Notes: generated by a model from the letters alone, not told the origin. DNA of 64,000 nt from Duganella sp. 1224 (GCF_013408245.1 NZ_JACBYS010000001.1:248001-312000); one strand, 5' to 3'. Shown: positions 53,902 to 62,729, counted from the first letter of the stretch. Translations and numbers: made by a program.

Positions 53902-54816
53902 TTATAGTGGCGGACGGTGCCACTGGTGCGCCGCGACGAATTCATGCAAAAAAGCGGCAAAACTGTCGGCCGCCGGTGACAGGACGCGGGCGCTGCGCGT
54001 GTAGATGAAAAAGCGCCGCGTGAGCGCCGGCGCCGCCAGCGGCCGCATTTTCAGGCCATATAGCTGGACCATTTTCTCGGCATACGGCAGGCAGACGGTG
54101 ATGCCCTGGCGCGCGTGGACCATGGCCAACGCGGTGGTCATGAAGGTCACCTCGTTGTGCGGGCTGAGCGAAAGTTCCCTGACGGAAACGTGAACATCGC
54201 GCAACAGCCGTTCCGTGAACTGGCCTTGCAAGGAAATAAAGGGATAGCGGTTGACGTCGCTCCAGGTGATGCGCTTGCGTTGGTCCAAGGCGTGTCCTGG
54301 CGGGTAGACCACCACGAACGGCATGTCGAACAGCGGTTGCGCCTCGATTTCGGCGGTGGCGTCGCGCTCGGGGCCGATGCCAAAGTCGACCTCGCCGCTG
54401 AACACGCGCGCCGACACCTGCTCCAGCGGGCAATCGGTGAGCCGCACCTGCACCTCCGGATGGCGCTCGCGGTAGGCGGCGATCACCTCGGGCACCATGG
54501 TGCAGGACAGCATCTGCGGCGCGGCGATGCGCACCGAGCCCTGCTTGAGCGCCTTGCGGCTGGCGATGTCGGCCATGGCGCGGTCCAGATCGTGCAGCAT
54601 CTTGTCGAACAGCGGATACAGTTCCCGGCCCAACTCGGAAAGCTGGGTTTTGCGCGTGGTACGCTCAACCACGCGCATGCCCAGCAACTGCTCCAGTTCC
54701 TTGATCTGGCCGCTCAGCGCCGATTGCGTCACATTGAGGTGGCTGGCGGCCAGCGTGAAGCTGCCGGTCTTGGCCAGCGCCACCAGGGCGCGCATTTGCC
54801 GCAGGCTGGGATTCAT
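53902..54816 (-). CDS. LysR-family transcriptional regulator
   Basis: A 304-residue LysR regulator. The winged helix-turn-helix (about 1-62) has QMRALVALAKTGSFTLAASHLNVTQSALSGQIKELEQLLG; the effector-binding part has the usual two lobes (VRIAAPQMLSC, FGIGPERD, FVVVYPPGHAL). It is divergent from the VOC-FAH-isomerase operon with 87 nt between starts, the classic arrangement for a LysR activator of a catabolic operon. The inducer is unknown; an aromatic acid or its ring-cleavage product is likely by context. Start at 54816. Confidence 0.94.
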   Translation of the reverse strand: MNPSLRQMRALVALAKTGSFTLAASHLNVTQSALSGQIKELEQLLGMRVVERTTRKTQLSELGRELYPLFDKMLHDLDRAMADIASRKALKQGSVRIAAPQMLSCTMVPEVIAAYRERHPEVQVRLTDCPLEQVSARVFSGEVDFGIGPERDATAEIEAQPLFDMPFVVVYPPGHALDQRKRITWSDVNRYPFISLQGQFTERLLRDVHVSVRELSLSPHNEVTFMTTALAMVHARQGITVCLPYAEKMVQLYGLKMRPLAAPALTRRFFIYTRSARVLSPAADSFAAFLHEFVAAHQWHRPPL

Positions 54817-54850
54817 GGGAAATTCTGATAAATGGCTTGAAAAATACGAT

Positions 54851-54884
54851 TGGCATGATATCTGAATCTGGCATCTAATGCCGG
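54851..54884. promoter_or_regulatory. Candidate LysR binding region
   Basis: TGGCAT occurs twice 18 nt apart (54851 and 54869), and the second copy forms the near-palindrome CTGGCAT-CTA-ATGCCGG (54868-54884). It lies in the shared promoter between the LysR gene and the VOC gene. Confidence 0.45.
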
Positions 54885-54903
54885 AATCAAGAAGGAGACA
54901 GCT

Positions 54904-55443
54904 ATGAAAATCAAACAGATACACCACGTCGCCTACCGCTGCAAGGACGCCAAGGAAACCGTCGACTGGTACGTCAAACACCTGAACATGGACTTCGTGC
55001 TGGCGATCGCCGAAAACGAAGTGCCTTCGACCAAGGCGCCGGACCCGTACATGCACGTGTTCCTGGACGCCGGCAACGGCAACGTGCTGGCCTTCTTCGA
55101 ATTGCCGACGCAGCCGGAAATGGACCGCGACCGCAACACGCCCGCCTGGGTCCAGCACCTGGCGCTGGAAGTCGACAGCATGGACGAACTGCTGGCCGCC
55201 AGGGAACGCCTGGTCGCCGCCGGCATCGACGTGATCGGCCCGGTCAACCACACCATCTTCAAGTCGATCTACTTCTTCGACCCCAACGGCCACCGCCTGG
55301 AACTGGCCTGCAACGTCGGCACGCCGGAGATGATGCGCAAGCTGGACGAGGTCAAGTGGGCGATGCTGGAAGAATGGTCGCAAACCAAGAAGGCCCCCAC
55401 GCACGCCGCCTGGATGCATGTATCGGCGGGAGACAACGCATGA
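54904..55443 (+). CDS. VOC-family protein (glyoxalase/dioxygenase superfamily)
   Basis: A 179-residue vicinal-oxygen-chelate protein with two beta-alpha-beta-beta-beta modules. Probable metal ligands are His in IHHVAYRCKD, Glu in VLAFFELP, His in WVQHLALEV and Glu in NGHRLELACN. It could be a ring-cleaving dioxygenase, an isomerase or a lyase; the context (FAH-family hydrolase and maleylacetoacetate isomerase) suggests aromatic-acid breakdown. AAGGAGA precedes the ATG. Its stop overlaps the next start (ATGA). Confidence 0.88.
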   Translation: MKIKQIHHVAYRCKDAKETVDWYVKHLNMDFVLAIAENEVPSTKAPDPYMHVFLDAGNGNVLAFFELPTQPEMDRDRNTPAWVQHLALEVDSMDELLAARERLVAAGIDVIGPVNHTIFKSIYFFDPNGHRLELACNVGTPEMMRKLDEVKWAMLEEWSQTKKAPTHAAWMHVSAGDNA

Positions 55444-56462
55444 AGCTGGCCACCCTCAAGGACGGCAGCCGCGACGGCAAACTGGTCGTGGTCAGCCGCG
55501 ACCTGGCGCACTACCAGCACGTGCCGAAAATCTCGGCCACGCTGCAGCACTCGCTGGACAACTGGGACCTGGTGGCGCCGCGCCTGCAACAAGTCTACGC
55601 CGCGCTCAACGCCGGCGACGCGGTCGACGCCAAGCCCTTCGACCAGCAACAATGCCACTCGCCGCTGCCGCGCGCCTACCAGTGGGCGGACGGCTCGGCC
55701 TACATCAACCACGTCGAGCTGGTGCGCAAGGCGCGCAACGCCGACGTGCCAGCCTCGTTCTACACCGACCCGTTGATGTACCAGGGCGGTTCGGACAGCT
55801 TCGTCGGCCCGCGCGACCCGATCTATGCGCTGTCGCAGGACTGGGGCATCGACCTGGAGGCCGAAGTGGCGGTCATCACCGGTGACGTGCGCATGGGCGC
55901 AAGTCCGGACGAGGCAGCCAAGGCCATCCGGCTGGTGATGCTGGTCAACGACGTCTCGCTGCGCAACCTGATTCCCAACGAGCTGGCCAAGGGATTCGGC
56001 TTCTTCCAGTCCAAGCCCGCCAGCGCGTTCTCGCCGGTGGCGGTGACGCCGGACGAACTGGGCACGCACTGGGCCGGCCACAAGCTGCATCTGCCGTTGC
56101 TGGTGGACCTGAACCAGCAACCGTTCGGCAAGCCCAATGCCGGCGACGACATGACCTTTAACTTTGCCCAACTGGTCGCGCACGCGGCGGCGACGCGCGA
56201 GCTGGCGGCCGGCACCATCATCGGCTCCGGCACGGTGTCCAACAAGCAGAGCAGCCTGCATGGGTCGAGCATCGCCAATGGTGGCGTCGGTTACTGCTGC
56301 CTGGCGGAACTGCGCATGTATGAAACCATCGAAACCGGCAAGCCGCAGACGGCCTTCCTGCAATTCGGCGACAGTGTGCGCATCGAGATGAAGGACGGGC
56401 AGGGCGCCAGCATCTTCGGCGCCATCGAGCAGACCGTTACGCACTACAAGGAACGCGGCTGA
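55440..56462 (+). CDS. Fumarylacetoacetate hydrolase-family protein
   Basis: A 340-residue FAH-family enzyme, which hydrolyses a carbon-carbon bond of fumarylacetoacetate-type compounds with a divalent metal. Metal ligands fit Glu-x-Glu in DLEAEVAVITGD and Asp in VNDVSLRNL; GSDSFVGPRDP and SNKQSSLHGSSIANGG are other family blocks. It overlaps the VOC gene (ATGA) and the isomerase start by a few nt (TGATG). It is shorter than classical fumarylacetoacetases of about 430 residues, so a related acylpyruvase activity is possible, though the neighbouring zeta-class isomerase supports the homogentisate/tyrosine pathway. Confidence 0.92.
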   Translation: MKLATLKDGSRDGKLVVVSRDLAHYQHVPKISATLQHSLDNWDLVAPRLQQVYAALNAGDAVDAKPFDQQQCHSPLPRAYQWADGSAYINHVELVRKARNADVPASFYTDPLMYQGGSDSFVGPRDPIYALSQDWGIDLEAEVAVITGDVRMGASPDEAAKAIRLVMLVNDVSLRNLIPNELAKGFGFFQSKPASAFSPVAVTPDELGTHWAGHKLHLPLLVDLNQQPFGKPNAGDDMTFNFAQLVAHAAATRELAAGTIIGSGTVSNKQSSLHGSSIANGGVGYCCLAELRMYETIETGKPQTAFLQFGDSVRIEMKDGQGASIFGAIEQTVTHYKERG

Positions 56463-57106
56463 TGAAGCTCTACACCTATTTCCGCAGCTCGGCCGCTTAT
56501 CGCGTGCGCATCGCGCTCAACCTCAAGGGCATCAAGTACGACGCGGCGCCGGTGCACCTGCTGCGCAACGGCGGCGAGCAGTTGAGCGAGGCTTATCGCG
56601 CCATCAATCCGGCCATGCTGTTGCCGACGCTGGAGGATGAGGGCAACCTGATTGGCCAGTCGCTGGCGATTATCGAGTATCTGGAGGAGACGCATCCGCA
56701 AATGCCGCTGCTGCCGACGGATCCGGCCGGCCGCGCGCGCGTGCGGTCGCTGGCGCTGACGGTGGCGGCGGATACGCATCCGCTTGGTAACTTGCGGGTG
56801 CTGAAGTATGTGACCGGGGAACTCGCCCAGCCGGAAGAGGTCAAACTCGCATGGCAGCAGCATTGGCTGCGCACCGGCATGGCGACGCTGGAGGCGTTGC
56901 TGGCCCATGATACGCGCACCGGCCGTTACTGCCATGGCGACTCGCCGACGCTGGCGGATTGCTGCCTGGTGCCGCAGGTGTTTGCCGCGCTGCGCTTCGA
57001 CGTCGACCTGGCGCCATATCCGACCATCCAGCGCATCCACGCCGCGTGCAGCGAGTTGCCCGCATTCCAGCAAGCCCATCCCGCACAGCAGCCGGACGCT
57101 GAATAG
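56462..57106 (+). CDS. maiA: Maleylacetoacetate isomerase (zeta-class GST)
   Basis: A 214-residue zeta-class glutathione transferase. The catalytic SSAAYRVRIALNLKGI motif (Ser 9/10 region) and NPAMLLPTLEDEGNLIGQSLAIIEYLEE are diagnostic. It isomerises maleylacetoacetate to fumarylacetoacetate, the substrate of the FAH-type hydrolase encoded just upstream. Start and stop overlap the previous gene (TGATG), so they are one operon. Homogentisate dioxygenase is not in the window. Confidence 0.95.
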   Translation: MKLYTYFRSSAAYRVRIALNLKGIKYDAAPVHLLRNGGEQLSEAYRAINPAMLLPTLEDEGNLIGQSLAIIEYLEETHPQMPLLPTDPAGRARVRSLALTVAADTHPLGNLRVLKYVTGELAQPEEVKLAWQQHWLRTGMATLEALLAHDTRTGRYCHGDSPTLADCCLVPQVFAALRFDVDLAPYPTIQRIHAACSELPAFQQAHPAQQPDAE

Positions 57107-57196
57107 CGGCCATGCTCTATCTAACGTGCGCAACAGTACATACCGGCGATGTCCGCTGTGCCAGTATGCAGCCTTCGGTATCCAGGCACATTACCC

Positions 57197-58507
57197 ATGA
57201 CTTCTGGCGACTCACAGGCATTGCTGCACAAGCTGCAAAAAGACTCGTTTGATTATTTCATCAACGAGGTCAATCCGCGCAACGGTCTGATTCGGGACAA
57301 GACCGCCGACGACTGGCCGGCCAGCATCGCGGCGGTTGGCATGGCGCTGACGGTTTATCCCATCGGCGTCGAGCGCGGTTGCATGCCGCGCGAGGACGCG
57401 GTCGCGCGCACGCTGACCACGCTGCGCTTCTTTGCCGCCAGCGAACAAGGCGAGTCGCCGACCGCGACCGGCTACAAGGGCTTTTACTACCACTTTCTCG
57501 ACATGCACAGCGGCCAGCGCGTGCTCGACTGCGAGCTTTCCAGCATCGATACCGCCTTGCTGATTGCCGGCGTGCTGACCGCCGCCGGCTACTTCAGCGC
57601 CGACACGCCGGCCGAACGCGAGATCCGTGATTTGGCCGACCTGCTGTACCGCCGCGTCGACTGGCAATGGATGCGCGGCCGCAAGGGCCTGATGTGCCAC
57701 GGCTGGAAGCCGGGCCAGGGTTTCCTGCGCTGGCATTGGGAAGGCTACGACGAGGCCCTGATCTTGTATGTGCTGGCGCTGGGCTCGCCGACTTTCCCCA
57801 TCGAGCGCGCCAGTTACGACGCCTGGGCCAGCACCTATGAATGGAAGTCCGTCTACGGCATCGACTACCTGTACGCCGGTCCGCTGTTCATTCACCAGAT
57901 GTCGCACATCTGGCTGGACCTGCGCGGCATCCGCGACGACTTCATGCGCGCCCACGACCTCGATTATTTTGAGAACAGCCGCCGCGCCACCTACGTGCAG
58001 CAGCGCTATGCGATCGAAAATCCGCTCGGTTTTCCGGAATACGGCGCGCTGTGCTGGGGCATTACCGCCAGCGACGGTCCCGGTCCGGCCACGCGCAAGA
58101 TTGACGGCATTCAGCGCAAGTTTTACGACTACGTGGGACGCGGCGTACCATACGGTCCGGACGATGGCACGCTGGCGCCGTGGGCGGTGGCCGCGTCGCT
58201 ACCGTTCGCCCCGGAAATCGTCCTGCCCAGCATCGCGCACTATCAGGGGCTGCATCTGTGCGAGCGCAACCCGTACGGTTTCAAGGCATCGTTTTCCACG
58301 GTCTTTCATCACGGCAGGAGTGGCGCCCGCTGGGTCTCTCCCTACCACTTCGGCATCAACGAAGGGCCGACCGTGATCATGGTGGAAAACCATCTGCACG
58401 ACTTTCCCTGGCGGCTGATGCGGGACAACGCCGCCTTAAGGAACGGCCTGCGCCGCGCCGGCTTTGCCGGCGGCTGGCTGGAGGAGGGTGCTGCGCGCCA
58501 GTTGTAG
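57197..58507 (+). CDS. GH144-type glycosidase (beta-1,2-glucanase/glycoamylase family)
   Basis: A 436-residue (alpha/alpha)6-barrel protein of the Glycoamylase (PF10091)/GH144 type. Recognised blocks are FDYFINEVNPRNGLIRDK, the loop SIAAVGMALTVYPIGVERG, GFYYHFLD, ELSSIDTALLIAG, WHWEGYDEALILYVLALGSPT and YAGPLFIHQMSHIWLD. Characterised GH144 enzymes are endo-beta-1,2-glucanases releasing sophorooligosaccharides, usually exported; here no signal peptide follows the ATG at 57197, so it may act inside the cell. It may feed the GH94/GH1 operon at the left of the window. Its last 72 nt overlap the convergent S41-like gene. Confidence 0.85.
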   Translation: MTSGDSQALLHKLQKDSFDYFINEVNPRNGLIRDKTADDWPASIAAVGMALTVYPIGVERGCMPREDAVARTLTTLRFFAASEQGESPTATGYKGFYYHFLDMHSGQRVLDCELSSIDTALLIAGVLTAAGYFSADTPAEREIRDLADLLYRRVDWQWMRGRKGLMCHGWKPGQGFLRWHWEGYDEALILYVLALGSPTFPIERASYDAWASTYEWKSVYGIDYLYAGPLFIHQMSHIWLDLRGIRDDFMRAHDLDYFENSRRATYVQQRYAIENPLGFPEYGALCWGITASDGPGPATRKIDGIQRKFYDYVGRGVPYGPDDGTLAPWAVAASLPFAPEIVLPSIAHYQGLHLCERNPYGFKASFSTVFHHGRSGARWVSPYHFGINEGPTVIMVENHLHDFPWRLMRDNAALRNGLRRAGFAGGWLEEGAARQL

Positions 58508-59485
58508 CGCGGTGTCGAGCGCGGCCCCGGAGGTGCTCAGCCGGTCAGGTTGCACGCCCATGCCTTCCCAGTTGGCGCGCGTGATGACGTTGCTGGCGCG
58601 CGTGACCGCAATCGACGTCTGCAACTGGCGCGAAATGCGCTGCCTGGCGCCGACGCGCGCGTCGCCCAGCGTCGGCGTGCCCACCACCACCGCGCGCTTC
58701 ACGTACTGCTGCAAATCGTAGGCAAAGCCTTCCGCCGCGCCGCTGGTCTTGTCGTTGACCAGCACGTACAGCGGCTTGTCGCCGCCAAAGCGGCGCCCGG
58801 CCACGTCGTCCGACGTCCAGTACTCGGCCATGACCCGGCCCTCGCGGTCGATCTGGTCATGCAGATGAATCTGCTTGTCGCGGAAAAAATAACTGCGCCG
58901 GTCCACCAGCAGATAACTGGACAACAGCGCCGCCATCGCCTGCCCATCGCCACCGGCATCGCGCACGTCGATGATCAGCGCCGGACAATCGGCCGCCTGT
59001 GACATGAAACGGCCGGCCGCCTCGATCGCTCCCCGGTCCAGCGGACCAAAGCGCGTGATTTTCAGATAGCCGATACCGTCGGCCAAGGTCTCAAAACGCT
59101 TCAGGCCATAGTTATCCGCCGCCGGCGACGGCGCCGCGGGACGCTGGCGCTCGTCGCCCAGGTCATACGGCACCCATTCCAGATACGTATGCCGGTCCGG
59201 CGCCACCGCTGCCACATCGCGCGTCACACGCGCGGCCAGCGCACGGGCCGTCAACTGATCGTCATATTCGCCGCGCGCCAGGCGCTTGCGCAGATCGTCC
59301 GCCGCCGCCTTGGCGCGTGCGCCATCCACATGCTGCTCCGTCAGCCGGCGCGCAAATTCGTTGATGACGTGGGCGCGGGCCGGCGCGTCCAGCGCCTCGT
59401 CCAGCGCCGGCGGCGCGGCGGTTTGCGCGCCGGCACCGGTCATCATTAACAGCACAGCAGCGGCAATCCAGCGGCGACGACCCAT
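58436..59485 (-). CDS. Exported S41-family protease-like protein
   Basis: A 349-residue protein with signal peptide MGRRRWIAAAVLLMMTGAGAQ. The N-terminal helical domain (about 30-90) and the S41 core (about 125-335) resemble the retinol-binding-protein/tricorn-type peptidases: GIGYLKITRFGPLD, ALIIDVRDAGGDG, and the nucleophile Ser in NDKTSGAAEGFAYDLQ (about residue 247) followed by VGTPTLGDARVG. No PDZ domain is seen. Periplasmic location is expected. The 3' end overlaps the GH144 gene. Confidence 0.85.
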   Translation of the reverse strand: MGRRRWIAAAVLLMMTGAGAQTAAPPALDEALDAPARAHVINEFARRLTEQHVDGARAKAAADDLRKRLARGEYDDQLTARALAARVTRDVAAVAPDRHTYLEWVPYDLGDERQRPAAPSPAADNYGLKRFETLADGIGYLKITRFGPLDRGAIEAAGRFMSQAADCPALIIDVRDAGGDGQAMAALLSSYLLVDRRSYFFRDKQIHLHDQIDREGRVMAEYWTSDDVAGRRFGGDKPLYVLVNDKTSGAAEGFAYDLQQYVKRAVVVGTPTLGDARVGARQRISRQLQTSIAVTRASNVITRANWEGMGVQPDRLSTSGAALDTALQLARSTLLQPAAGKAGAAQAVP

Positions 59486-59602
59486 GTATTCCTCAATGTG
59501 AGACAGTTATTCGAAAATTATATTAACACTTTCCCATCAGAAAATGCCGTGGACGGCCCCGGCGCGTTACAATCGCGCCTTTCCTCTACAGCTTTTTCCC
59601 GC

Positions 59603-60379
59603 ATGACGATTCCAAGCACCATCCTGGAGGCGCTCGACCGCGCCGATGTTTCCTGGCGCCCGCTGCTGATCCAGGGGCTGGAAGCCGTGATGGCGGCCAC
59701 CCCCGACTACCTGCCGCAACTGGCGCAGGACCAGTACCTGCCGACCGAACAGCGTCTGTTCGCGGCGTTCGCCCTGCCGCTCCATCAGGTGAAGTATGTG
59801 CTGGTGGGCGAGGGACCATATCCCCGAGCAGAGAGCGCCACCGGCGTCTGTTTCATGGATGGGGCGGTGGGCAGCCTTTGGTCGGACGAGGTCGGCGGCG
59901 GCCTGTCGAAGCCGGTCAACAAGGCCACCTCGCTGCGCAACTTCATGAAGATGCTGCTGGTGGCCGACGGCCAGCTCCAGCTGGACAACACCGCCGGCGA
60001 GGCGATGGCGGCGGTCTCGGCCCAGGCGCGCAGCGGCGGCGGCAGCCATATCCTGACGCTGGCCGACCTGCAGCGCAAGCTGACCGCGCAGGGTTTCCTG
60101 TTGCTCAACGCCTCGCTGGTGTTCCGCAGCCACGTGGCGCCGTCCAAGGACGCCAAGGCCTGGCTGCCGTTCTTCGAAACGGTGATGGCCGGCTTGGCCA
60201 GGGAAGCCGCCGAGGTGCCGACGATGGTGCTGTGGGGGAAAATCGCTGAACTGTTGAGCAAGTTGCCGGTGATGAAGAAATTCCCGCAGATCGTCGCGGA
60301 GCACCCGTACAACCTCAGTTTCATTGCCAACACGACCATGCACCAGCTGTTCCAGCCGATGCAATTGCTCAAGGGCTGA
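59603..60379 (+). CDS. Uracil-DNA-glycosylase-fold protein lacking the canonical catalytic Asp
   Basis: A 258-residue protein of the UDG superfamily. The water-activating loop, GQDPYH in Ung, is GEGPYPRAESATGVCF here (G69-P74), so the catalytic Asp is Gly71. The strand LLLNASLVFR retains the uracil-binding Asn, and AEHPYNLSF keeps the His of the HPSPLS loop. WSDEVGGGL and VLWGKIAELL are other Ung-like blocks. It may remove a different base, use another residue, or serve a non-enzymatic role. ATG at 59603 is chosen because upstream residues are unlike the family. It is followed by the iscR promoter. Confidence 0.72.
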   Translation: MTIPSTILEALDRADVSWRPLLIQGLEAVMAATPDYLPQLAQDQYLPTEQRLFAAFALPLHQVKYVLVGEGPYPRAESATGVCFMDGAVGSLWSDEVGGGLSKPVNKATSLRNFMKMLLVADGQLQLDNTAGEAMAAVSAQARSGGGSHILTLADLQRKLTAQGFLLLNASLVFRSHVAPSKDAKAWLPFFETVMAGLAREAAEVPTMVLWGKIAELLSKLPVMKKFPQIVAEHPYNLSFIANTTMHQLFQPMQLLKG

Positions 60380-60416
60380 AAAAAAGCGTCTCCAGCAAGC
60401 TTGATCAAAGTTTGGT

Positions 60417-60441
60417 ATACTTGACTAAATCGATCAACTAA
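60417..60441 (+). promoter_or_regulatory. IscR type-1 binding site in the isc promoter
   Basis: From ATACTTGACTAAAT onward the 25-nt site matches about 22 positions of the IscR type-1 consensus ATASYYGACT-N5-AGTCRRSTAT; mismatches are in the right half-site. It lies 54 nt before the iscR start, where [2Fe-2S]-IscR would repress its own operon. Confidence 0.7.
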
Positions 60442-60494
60442 TCAGGCTTTGTGATTGGCGATGAGGTCGATATTTTAACCCAACCGAGGTAGTG

Positions 60495-60974
60495 ATGCGT
60501 CTGACCACCAAAGGCCGTTTTGCTGTGACTGCGATGATTGACTTGGCAATGCGCCAGGGCAAGGGACCAGTCACGCTGTCCGGCATCAGCCAGCGTCAGG
60601 CGATTTCGCTGTCCTACCTGGAGCAGCTCTTCGGCAAGCTGCGCCGCCACGAGATCGTCGAATCGATCCGTGGTCCGGGCGGCGGCTACAGCCTGGCGCG
60701 CCGGGCCGACAAGGTCACGGTGGCCGACATCATCATCGCCGTCGACGAGCCGCTGGACGCCACCCAGTGTGGCGGCAAGGAAAACTGCCACGGCGCCGAC
60801 GCCGCCAGTGGCGCGCGCTGCATGACCCACGAGCTGTGGGCCACGCTGAACGAAAAAATGGTTGATTATCTGGATTCCGTATCGCTGCAGGATCTGGTCG
60901 ATCAACAGAAGCAGAAGGACGCGGCACAAAACGTGGTGCACCTGCACCGCAACGGCAATCACGCCGCAGTGTAA
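60495..60974 (+). CDS. iscR: Fe-S cluster-responsive regulator IscR
   Basis: A 159-residue Rrf2-family repressor. The winged helix-turn-helix has MRLTTKGRFAVTAMIDLA and QAISLSYLEQLFGKLRRHEIVESIRGPGGGY. The [2Fe-2S] ligands are C92, C98 and C109, with His in CMTHELW (H112). Compared with E. coli (C92, C98, C104, H107) there is a five-residue insertion between the second and third Cys. GAGGT precedes the ATG at 60495. It is the first gene of the isc operon and is probably controlled by the site at 60417. Confidence 0.97.
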   Translation: MRLTTKGRFAVTAMIDLAMRQGKGPVTLSGISQRQAISLSYLEQLFGKLRRHEIVESIRGPGGGYSLARRADKVTVADIIIAVDEPLDATQCGGKENCHGADAASGARCMTHELWATLNEKMVDYLDSVSLQDLVDQQKQKDAAQNVVHLHRNGNHAAV

Positions 60975-61011
60975 GCCCTCTGCCCATACGGATAGATAAC
61001 GGAGTAACCAG

Positions 61012-62268
61012 ATGAACGCCCCAGAAAAAAACATCGCCGACGTGAATTTCCAGACCGCGCCGCATTTCCCGATCTACATGGACTACTCGGCCACCACGCC
61101 GATCGATCCGCGCGTCGCCGATGCGATGATTCCGTACCTGCGCGAGCAGTTCGGCAATCCGGCCTCGCGCAGCCACATGTACGGCTGGACCGCCGAAAAA
61201 GCGGTGGAAGAGGCGCGCGCCAACGTCGCCGCCCTGGTCAACGCCGACCCGCGCGAAATCATCTGGACCTCCGGCGCCACCGAGTCGAACAACCTGGCGC
61301 TGAAGGGCGCCGCGCACTTCTACAAAACCAAGGGCAAGCACATCATCACCGTCAAGACCGAGCACAAGGCCGTGCTGGACACCGTGCGTGAACTGGAGCG
61401 CCAGGGGTTTGAAGCGACCTACCTGGAGCCGCAGGACAACGGCCTGATCACCATCGAGCAGCTGACCGCCGCCATCCGCCCGGACACCATCCTGATCTCG
61501 GTCATGCTGGTCAACAACGAAATCGGCGTGATCCAGCCGATCGACGAAATCGGCGAACTGTGCCGCTCGAAAGGCATCATCTTCCACTGCGACGCCGCCC
61601 AAGCGACCGGCAAGGTGCACATCGACCTGCAAAAGACCAAGGTCGACCTGATGACTTTCACCGCGCACAAAACCTACGGCCCGAAAGGCGTGGGCGCGCT
61701 GTACGTGTGCCGCAAGCCGCGCGTGCGCATCGAAGCGCAGATGCACGGCGGTGGCCACGAGCGCGGCCTGCGTTCGGGCACGCTGCCGACCCACCAGATC
61801 GTCGGCATGGGCGAAGCGTTCCGCCTGGCTAAGGTCGAGATGGACACCGAAATCGCCCGCATCAAGGCGCTGCGCGACCGTCTGGCCAAGGGCCTGCAGG
61901 AGATCGAAGAAACCTACATCAACGGCGACATGGACCACCGTGTGCCGCACAACCTGAACGTCAGCTTCAACTACGTCGAGGGCGAGTCGCTGATCATGGC
62001 GGTGAAAGACCTGGCCGTGTCGTCGGGTTCCGCTTGTACTTCGGCCTCGCTGGAACCATCTTATGTATTGCGCGCGCTCGGTCGTAGCGACGAACTGGCG
62101 CACAGCTCGATCCGTTTCACCATCGGCCGCTTCACCACCGAAGCCGACATCGATTTCGCGGTAGAGCTGATGAAGTCCAAGGTCAACAAACTGCGTGAAC
62201 TGTCGCCGCTGTGGGATATGTTCAAAGAAGGCGTCGATATCAATTCGATCCAATGGGCAGCCCACTAA
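61012..62268 (+). CDS. iscS: Cysteine desulfurase IscS
   Basis: A 418-residue PLP enzyme that takes sulfur from cysteine for Fe-S clusters and tRNA thiolation. It has [17 protein letters not shown], the PLP Lys in [13 protein letters not shown] (about K220) and the persulfide Cys in [14 protein letters not shown] (about C342). The C-terminal tail ([21 protein letters not shown]) is the IscU-binding end typical of the group I enzymes. About 14 extra residues at the N-terminus relative to E. coli are plausible. Confidence 0.98.
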   Translation: MNAPEKNIADVNFQTAPHFPIYMDYSATTPIDPRVADAMIPYLREQFGNPASRSHMYGWTAEKAVEEARANVAALVNADPREIIWTSGATESNNLALKGAAHFYKTKGKHIITVKTEHKAVLDTVRELERQGFEATYLEPQDNGLITIEQLTAAIRPDTILISVMLVNNEIGVIQPIDEIGELCRSKGIIFHCDAAQATGKVHIDLQKTKVDLMTFTAHKTYGPKGVGALYVCRKPRVRIEAQMHGGGHERGLRSGTLPTHQIVGMGEAFRLAKVEMDTEIARIKALRDRLAKGLQEIEETYINGDMDHRVPHNLNVSFNYVEGESLIMAVKDLAVSSGSACTSASLEPSYVLRALGRSDELAHSSIRFTIGRFTTEADIDFAVELMKSKVNKLRELSPLWDMFKEGVDINSIQWAAH

Positions 62269-62292
62269 CACTCAAGAAATAGGAGCATCAAC

Positions 62293-62682
62293 ATGGCTTA
62301 CTCGGAAAAAGTACTGGACCACTACGAAAACCCACGCAACGTCGGCGCGTTTGAAAAAGGCGACGACAGCGTCGGTACCGGCATGGTCGGCGCGCCGGCC
62401 TGCGGCGACGTGATGAAGCTGCAGATCAAGGTGGGGGCGGACGGCGTGATCGAAGACGCCAAGTTCAAAACCTACGGCTGCGGCTCGGCGATCGCATCGA
62501 GCTCGCTGGTGACCGAATGGGTCAAGGGCAAAACCCTGGACCAGGCGCTGGCCATCAAGAACACCCAGATCGCCGAAGAACTGGCGCTGCCGCCAGTGAA
62601 GATCCACTGCTCGATCCTGGCGGAAGACGCCATCAAGGCCGCCGTGCTGGACTACCAGAACAAGCACACCGCGGCGGCGTAA
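62293..62682 (+). CDS. iscU: Fe-S cluster scaffold IscU
   Basis: A 129-residue scaffold protein. The three cluster Cys are C37 (APACGD), C63 ([10 protein letters not shown]) and C106 ([11 protein letters not shown]), and the HscA-recognition motif LPPVK is at residues 99-103. It starts 24 nt after iscS with AGGAG before the ATG. A stem-loop lies between its stop and iscA. Confidence 0.99.
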   Translation: MAYSEKVLDHYENPRNVGAFEKGDDSVGTGMVGAPACGDVMKLQIKVGADGVIEDAKFKTYGCGSAIASSSLVTEWVKGKTLDQALAIKNTQIAEELALPPVKIHCSILAEDAIKAAVLDYQNKHTAAA

Positions 62683-62690
62683 AAAACACG

Positions 62691-62716
62691 GTCGTTCCGG
62701 CTGACGCCGGAGCGAC
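62691..62716 (+). repeat. Stem-loop between iscU and iscA (REP-like)
   Basis: GTCGTTCCGGC and GCCGGAGCGAC form an 11-bp stem with one G-T pair and a TGAC loop, 8 nt after the iscU stop and 13 nt before iscA. There is no T-run. It may protect upstream mRNA or be a dispersed repeat. Confidence 0.6.
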
Positions 62717-62729
62717 AACGGAGAATCAC

